Source: Candidatus Shapirobacteria bacterium (GTDB lineage: Bacteria; Patescibacteriota; Microgenomatia; UBA12405; UBA6130). Taken from it: a stretch of DNA of 43,881 bases. Under the pieces are notes generated by a model. That model was not told the DNA's origin. It did no database searches and saw only the letters and a list, made by a program, of their open reading frames with translations. Of the stretch, positions 40,746-43,881 are shown in pieces. Within the stretch, counting starts at the first letter, position 1, and every line of letters starts with the position of its first letter. The stretch spans positions 1-43,881 of the forward strand of contig JALWDZ010000009.1 in assembly GCA_027039485.1 (NCBI GenBank), in the 5' to 3' direction. The translations under genes were made by a program, and so were the position numbers.

Positions 40746-42443
40746 TTAGACTTTCATTAATAATGGTAACACCATTGGCTGGCGGCCGGTTTCTTGATAG
40801 ATATACTCTTCCACCGCCCCCTGCACTCGTTGCCGCACTAAGGCAAAGTCTTCCATCGCTTCAGCGTGGTAAACTTGGTGGAAAATTTGGCTGGCTAGAT
40901 TGGCAATCGTCCGCAAAAAGTCTTTGTTTTCTTTTTCGTAGACAAAGCCCCGGCTCATCACGGTAACCGGCTCAACTAACCGCTTCTGGCGGCCGTCATA
41001 AATCATAACCAGAACCAGGACCCCTTCTTTGGCCAAAACGCGCCGATCCCGAAGAACTACCTTGCCAACATCGCCCACTCCCAAACCGTCAACAAAAACC
41101 TGGCGCAACGGTGGCTTTAATTCTTCAGTTGTCAAACCGGTGCGGTTGTAAACCAAAACCGTATTCTCCTGGGGCAAAACCAGCTGATTTTCGCGGTAAC
41201 CCATCTCCCGAGCCAATTGCAAATACTGGCGGGCCTGGCGGAAACTGCCGCCGATGGGAACCGCATACTTTGGCCGGGCTAATTCCAGCAAGAGGGCCAA
41301 CTCGCGGCGGGCCCCGTGGCCGGAAACATGGAGGCGCTCGTTTTCAACCTCATGATAAATCACCTCGGCCCCGGCTTTAATTAGATTATCGATCATTGTA
41401 TAAAGCCCCTGGCTGGTGCCGGGAATGTAATCCGGTGAGGAGAAAATAATCCGGTCGTGGGGTTTGATATGGAGGCGGTGCTGGCCGCTGATCACCTTAT
41501 ACAAAGAAGAGCCAACCTGGCCCAAGCTGCCGCCAATAAGAAAAGTAACCTGGCGGTCGGCTAATTTCTTGGCCCGGCGGAGATCAACAAAGTCTTGGTC
41601 ACGAACTTGCAAATAGCCTAACTTTTGGGCCAATTTAACATTTTTTTCCACCGACATCCCCACCAAGCAAACTTTGCGCCCTACTTCGCGGGAAACGGCA
41701 ATCGCCTGCTGCCAGCGGTAAATGTTAGAAGAAATGGCCGTCACAAAAACCCGCCCCCGAGCTGTCTTTATCTGGGTGGCAAACATCGACGCCAATTCCC
41801 GTTCCGATGGCGAGACGCCTTCCCGCTCCGAACCCAAAGAGTCAGAAAGCAACCCCAAAATGCCTTCGTCACCAAAACGGGCAATCCGGGCCAATTGGCT
41901 CGGCTTATTGTCAGGCGGGTGGGGATCAAACTTGAAATCCGACCCGTGGTAAAAGTTGCCAACCGGCGTCCGGAGAAAATAGTGGTAAGTGTCGGGGATC
42001 GAATGGGTCACCCGCACCGGCTCGGCGGTAAAAACCCCCAGGCGAACCTGATCGCCAGGTTTTATTTCCTGAACCCGAACCCCTTTAACTCCAAAGTCAG
42101 CCATCTTGGTTTCTACTAAGCCTTTAGTCAACCGGCCGGTAAAAATCGGCACCCGGCGCTTAAATTTAGTCAAGAAAAATGGCAAAGCGCCAATGTGGTC
42201 CTCATGGCCGTGAGTTAACAAAATCCCGACCACTTTCTCCTGACGTCGTAAAACATAAGTAAAGTCGGGAATTACCATATCTACCCCTAGGGCATCGCCG
42301 CCGGGAAAGCCAACCCCAACATCAACAATTAAAATTTGGTCATTCTCCTCCCGGCCGCCCGGCAGGTAATGGTAAACAAACATATTTTGGGTGACTTCGC
42401 CGAAGCCGCCCAAACTAACAATCTTTAATAAATCATTCATCAT
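40746..42443 (-). CDS. rnj: RNase J-family beta-CASP ribonuclease, divergent active site
   Basis: 565 aa. Metallo-beta-lactamase ligands are present: HGHEDH (His78, His80, Asp82, His83), His147 (THSIPD) and Asp169 (GSDFKFD). The beta-CASP part has AISSNIYRWQQAI and HVSGHG (His372, His376). Two usual signatures are altered: the GSQGEP loop reads GSLGQV (305-310), and the HGEYR motif, whose His is a metal ligand in Bacillus RNase J1, reads GGSFR (398-402). It is a probable mRNA/rRNA nuclease, but its activity is less certain than usual. It follows the Lon-like gene by 6 nt. Confidence 0.88.
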   Translation of the reverse strand: MMNDLLKIVSLGGFGEVTQNMFVYHYLPGGREENDQILIVDVGVGFPGGDALGVDMVIPDFTYVLRRQEKVVGILLTHGHEDHIGALPFFLTKFKRRVPIFTGRLTKGLVETKMADFGVKGVRVQEIKPGDQVRLGVFTAEPVRVTHSIPDTYHYFLRTPVGNFYHGSDFKFDPHPPDNKPSQLARIARFGDEGILGLLSDSLGSEREGVSPSERELASMFATQIKTARGRVFVTAISSNIYRWQQAIAVSREVGRKVCLVGMSVEKNVKLAQKLGYLQVRDQDFVDLRRAKKLADRQVTFLIGGSLGQVGSSLYKVISGQHRLHIKPHDRIIFSSPDYIPGTSQGLYTMIDNLIKAGAEVIYHEVENERLHVSGHGARRELALLLELARPKYAVPIGGSFRQARQYLQLAREMGYRENQLVLPQENTVLVYNRTGLTTEELKPPLRQVFVDGLGVGDVGKVVLRDRRVLAKEGVLVLVMIYDGRQKRLVEPVTVMSRGFVYEKENKDFLRTIANLASQIFHQVYHAEAMEDFALVRQRVQGAVEEYIYQETGRQPMVLPLLMKV

Positions 42444-42449
42444 TCCTCC

Positions 42450-43583
42450 TTACCAACTTGGTAAAAACTTTTTAATATTTTCCGGGGTAATGACCACTTT
42501 CTTGGCCTGGCCGCTGACAATCAGCATCGCTGTCCGGCGGCAAATCCGCTCAATATTCCGCTTTAGGGTGCGCACCCCGGCATCAAACCCCAACGGACGG
42601 ACAATAAGCGGCCAACAGGCATCGGCAATAGTTAGCTCCCCCAGCCGCAATCCCGATTCTTTCATCGCCTTGGGCAAGAGGTATTTCTTACCGATGATAA
42701 TCTTTTCCTGGTCCGAATAAGAGGGCATAGACAAAGGTTCGATCCGGTCCATAACCGCAGTGGCAATCCGGCTGGTGTTATTGGCCGTGGCCACAAAAAG
42801 GACCTGCGACAAATCAAAAGGGTAATCAATAAAATGGTCCATAAACTGCTGGTTTTGCTCGGGGTCCAAAAGCTCAACCAAAACCCCCATGATTGTATTC
42901 AGAGCATTGTCGGCCACCCGGTCAATTTCATCCAAAAGAATCACCGGATTGCGCACTCCCGCCTGGCGCAAGCCACGGATGATCCGCCCCGGGCCGGCAT
43001 AGGGATAAAAGCGCGATTGGCCCCGGAGATAAAACGGGTCGCCCAGGCCGCCAAAGGGGATACGGATAAATTTGCGCCCCAGAGCCTGGGCAATAGCCGC
43101 CGCCATTGTCGTTTTGCCAGTTCCCACCAAGCCCACAAAACAAAGAATAGGCGCCCGCCGGGTATCGCCGCCCCGCTGCTTTTGGAGAATCAGAACTGCC
43201 AGGTATTCCAAAATCCTTTCTTTTATTTTATCGAGGCCATAATGGCTATCATCCAAAACCTTGCGGGCCCGCTCCAGGTCCAAAATATCCTCACTCTGCC
43301 GATCCCAAGGCAAATTAAGAACCCAATCAAAATACTTGGCCGTTCGCTGGTAATTTAAGAAAAAGCTTTCCGTACCTTGCAGAATAGCCAGCTGGTCCAA
43401 CATTTCGGCTAAACGCTGGTGCAAATCAGCCGGAATTTTTGCCGCTTCCAGCTGATGGCGCAAATTGGCCACCGGCGCTGCTCCGGCTGCTAACCGTTGA
43501 GCGGAAAAGTCACTGTCGTTTTTCCCCGAAGAAGCGGCTGCTCCCTGAGGCATGTCCGTTTTTCCCTTCATCTTTTCTTTCAT
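42450..43583 (-). CDS. Lon-type AAA+ ATPase without the protease domain
   Basis: 377 aa from the ATG at 43583; starts at 43571 or 43553 are also possible, and none has a strong Shine-Dalgarno. Residues about 40-135 match the helical region before the Lon ATPase (YFDWVLNLPWDRQSEDILDLERARKVLDD, HYGLDKIKERILEYLAV). The AAA+ core has Walker A GLVGTGKT (151-158), Walker B ILLDEID (215-221) and a Lon-like lid (GVRTLKRNIERICRRTA). It ends after ITPENIKKFLPSW, where Lon normally enters its Ser-Lys protease domain. The Lon N-domain is also missing. It is probably a remodelling ATPase. Confidence 0.88.
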   Translation of the reverse strand: MKEKMKGKTDMPQGAAASSGKNDSDFSAQRLAAGAAPVANLRHQLEAAKIPADLHQRLAEMLDQLAILQGTESFFLNYQRTAKYFDWVLNLPWDRQSEDILDLERARKVLDDSHYGLDKIKERILEYLAVLILQKQRGGDTRRAPILCFVGLVGTGKTTMAAAIAQALGRKFIRIPFGGLGDPFYLRGQSRFYPYAGPGRIIRGLRQAGVRNPVILLDEIDRVADNALNTIMGVLVELLDPEQNQQFMDHFIDYPFDLSQVLFVATANNTSRIATAVMDRIEPLSMPSYSDQEKIIIGKKYLLPKAMKESGLRLGELTIADACWPLIVRPLGFDAGVRTLKRNIERICRRTAMLIVSGQAKKVVITPENIKKFLPSW

Positions 43584-43598
43584 AATAACATAAATTCG

Positions 43599-43611
43599 GA
43601 GCTTAAAGCTC
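43599..43611. repeat. GAGCTT-A-AAGCTC palindrome
   Basis: Perfect 6-bp arms around a single base, upstream of the Lon-like gene. A related imperfect form (CGAGTTCTAAGCTCTG) is at about 37590-37606. It could be a hairpin in the leader or simply the edge of a dispersed repeat. Confidence 0.5.
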
Positions 43612-43628
43612 AGAAAATTCCAAATACC

Positions 43629-43800
43629 AAGCACCAAATAACAAACAATACCAAAATCCTAAATTCTAAATCCTAAACAAATACAAATTACCAAATGATC
43701 AAATGACCAAAACAAAAGATAAAAAATAAAGAAAAAAAGAAATGTTTTGAACATTTGGATTTTGGTCATTTGAATTTGTTTAGGATTTGGGTCATTGGGC
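43629..43800. repeat. AT-rich dispersed repeat arranged as an inverted pair
   Basis: The left part (43629-43720) is a direct 'AAGCACCAAATAACAAAC...' unit. The right part (about 43741-43800) reads in the opposite sense (GTTTTGAACATTTGGATTTTGGTC). Together they form a large imperfect inverted repeat around an A-rich centre. Related copies are at 36950-37030 and 37374-37498. It fills the divergent gap between the Lon-like gene and the gene at 43862. Confidence 0.75.
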
Positions 43801-43814
43801 TGTACCCCATATAC

Positions 43815-43820
43815 TATAAT
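43815..43820 (+). promoter_or_regulatory. Probable -10 for the gene at 43862
   Basis: TATAAT on the plus strand, about 41 nt before the start codon. No good -35 at 16-18 nt. Downstream, AGGAG lies about 7 nt before the ATG, giving an ordinary leader of about 35 nt. Confidence 0.55.
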
Positions 43821-43861
43821 CACTTTACAAATTTTATTAACCTTTTAGAAAGGAGTTTCTC

Positions 43862-43881
43862 ATGGTTAGAAAATACAAGCG
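43862..43881 (+). CDS. Start of a plus-strand gene (5' end only)
   Basis: An ATG at 43862 with AGGAG upstream opens a frame reading MVRKYK before the window ends. The product cannot be identified from six codons. It is divergent from the Lon-like gene. Confidence 0.6.

Overview
The window looks like chromosomal DNA of a Candidate Phyla Radiation (Patescibacteria) bacterium. A Microgenomates-like lineage is my best guess, from memory of gene content and not from a tree. The pointers are: a spc operon with no rpmD (uL30), a Z-type S14, an EF-Tu whose switch I lacks the usual RGITI motif, a baseplate-J-like envelope protein, an alanyl-tRNA synthetase ending after the editing domain, and AT-rich 'CCAAATACCAAA'-type intergenic repeats. 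TGA serves as a stop (for example TGATG and ATGA junctions), so the code-25 lineages (Gracilibacteria, Absconditabacteria) are excluded.

Region 1 (1-24731) is one long minus-strand block of information-processing genes. It reads from a consensus promoter at 24703-24731 as rpoB-rpoC-rpsL-rpsG-[PP2C phosphatase]-fusA-tuf-rpsJ-rplC-rplD-rplW-rplB-rpsS-rplV-rpsC-rplP-rpmC-rpsQ-rplN-rplX-rplE-rpsN-rpsH-rplF-rplR-rpsE-rplO-secY-adk-map-infA-rpmJ-rpsM-rpsK. This merges the rpoBC, str, S10, spc and alpha operons. Internal control points are a leader hairpin before rpoB, a separate tuf promoter and a terminator-like hairpin between rpsJ and rplC.

Region 2 (24871-29695) is an accessory island. A MerR/GyrI-type regulator is divergent from an overlapping gene pair: a HerA/VirD4-like ATPase and a beta-helix-like repeat protein. 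The two directions share a bidirectional promoter with leaderless starts. After these come a FAM151/menorin-domain protein and an RHH-RelE type toxin-antitoxin module with dyads in its promoter.

Region 3 (29696-36894) has a noncoding repeat patch and then a tightly coupled minus-strand operon: alaS, baseplate-J-like membrane protein, sortase, ruvX, small zinc-ribbon protein, mltG, trmH. It mixes translation and RNA modification with cell-envelope work.

Region 4 (36880-37611) is noncoding and built from nested palindromes and dispersed repeats. Region 5 (37612-43583) is a second minus-strand operon: a protease-less Lon-type ATPase, a divergent RNase J, ftsK, a RodZ-like protein and a small membrane protein. 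The window closes with another copy of the AT-rich repeat and the first codons of a plus-strand gene at 43862.
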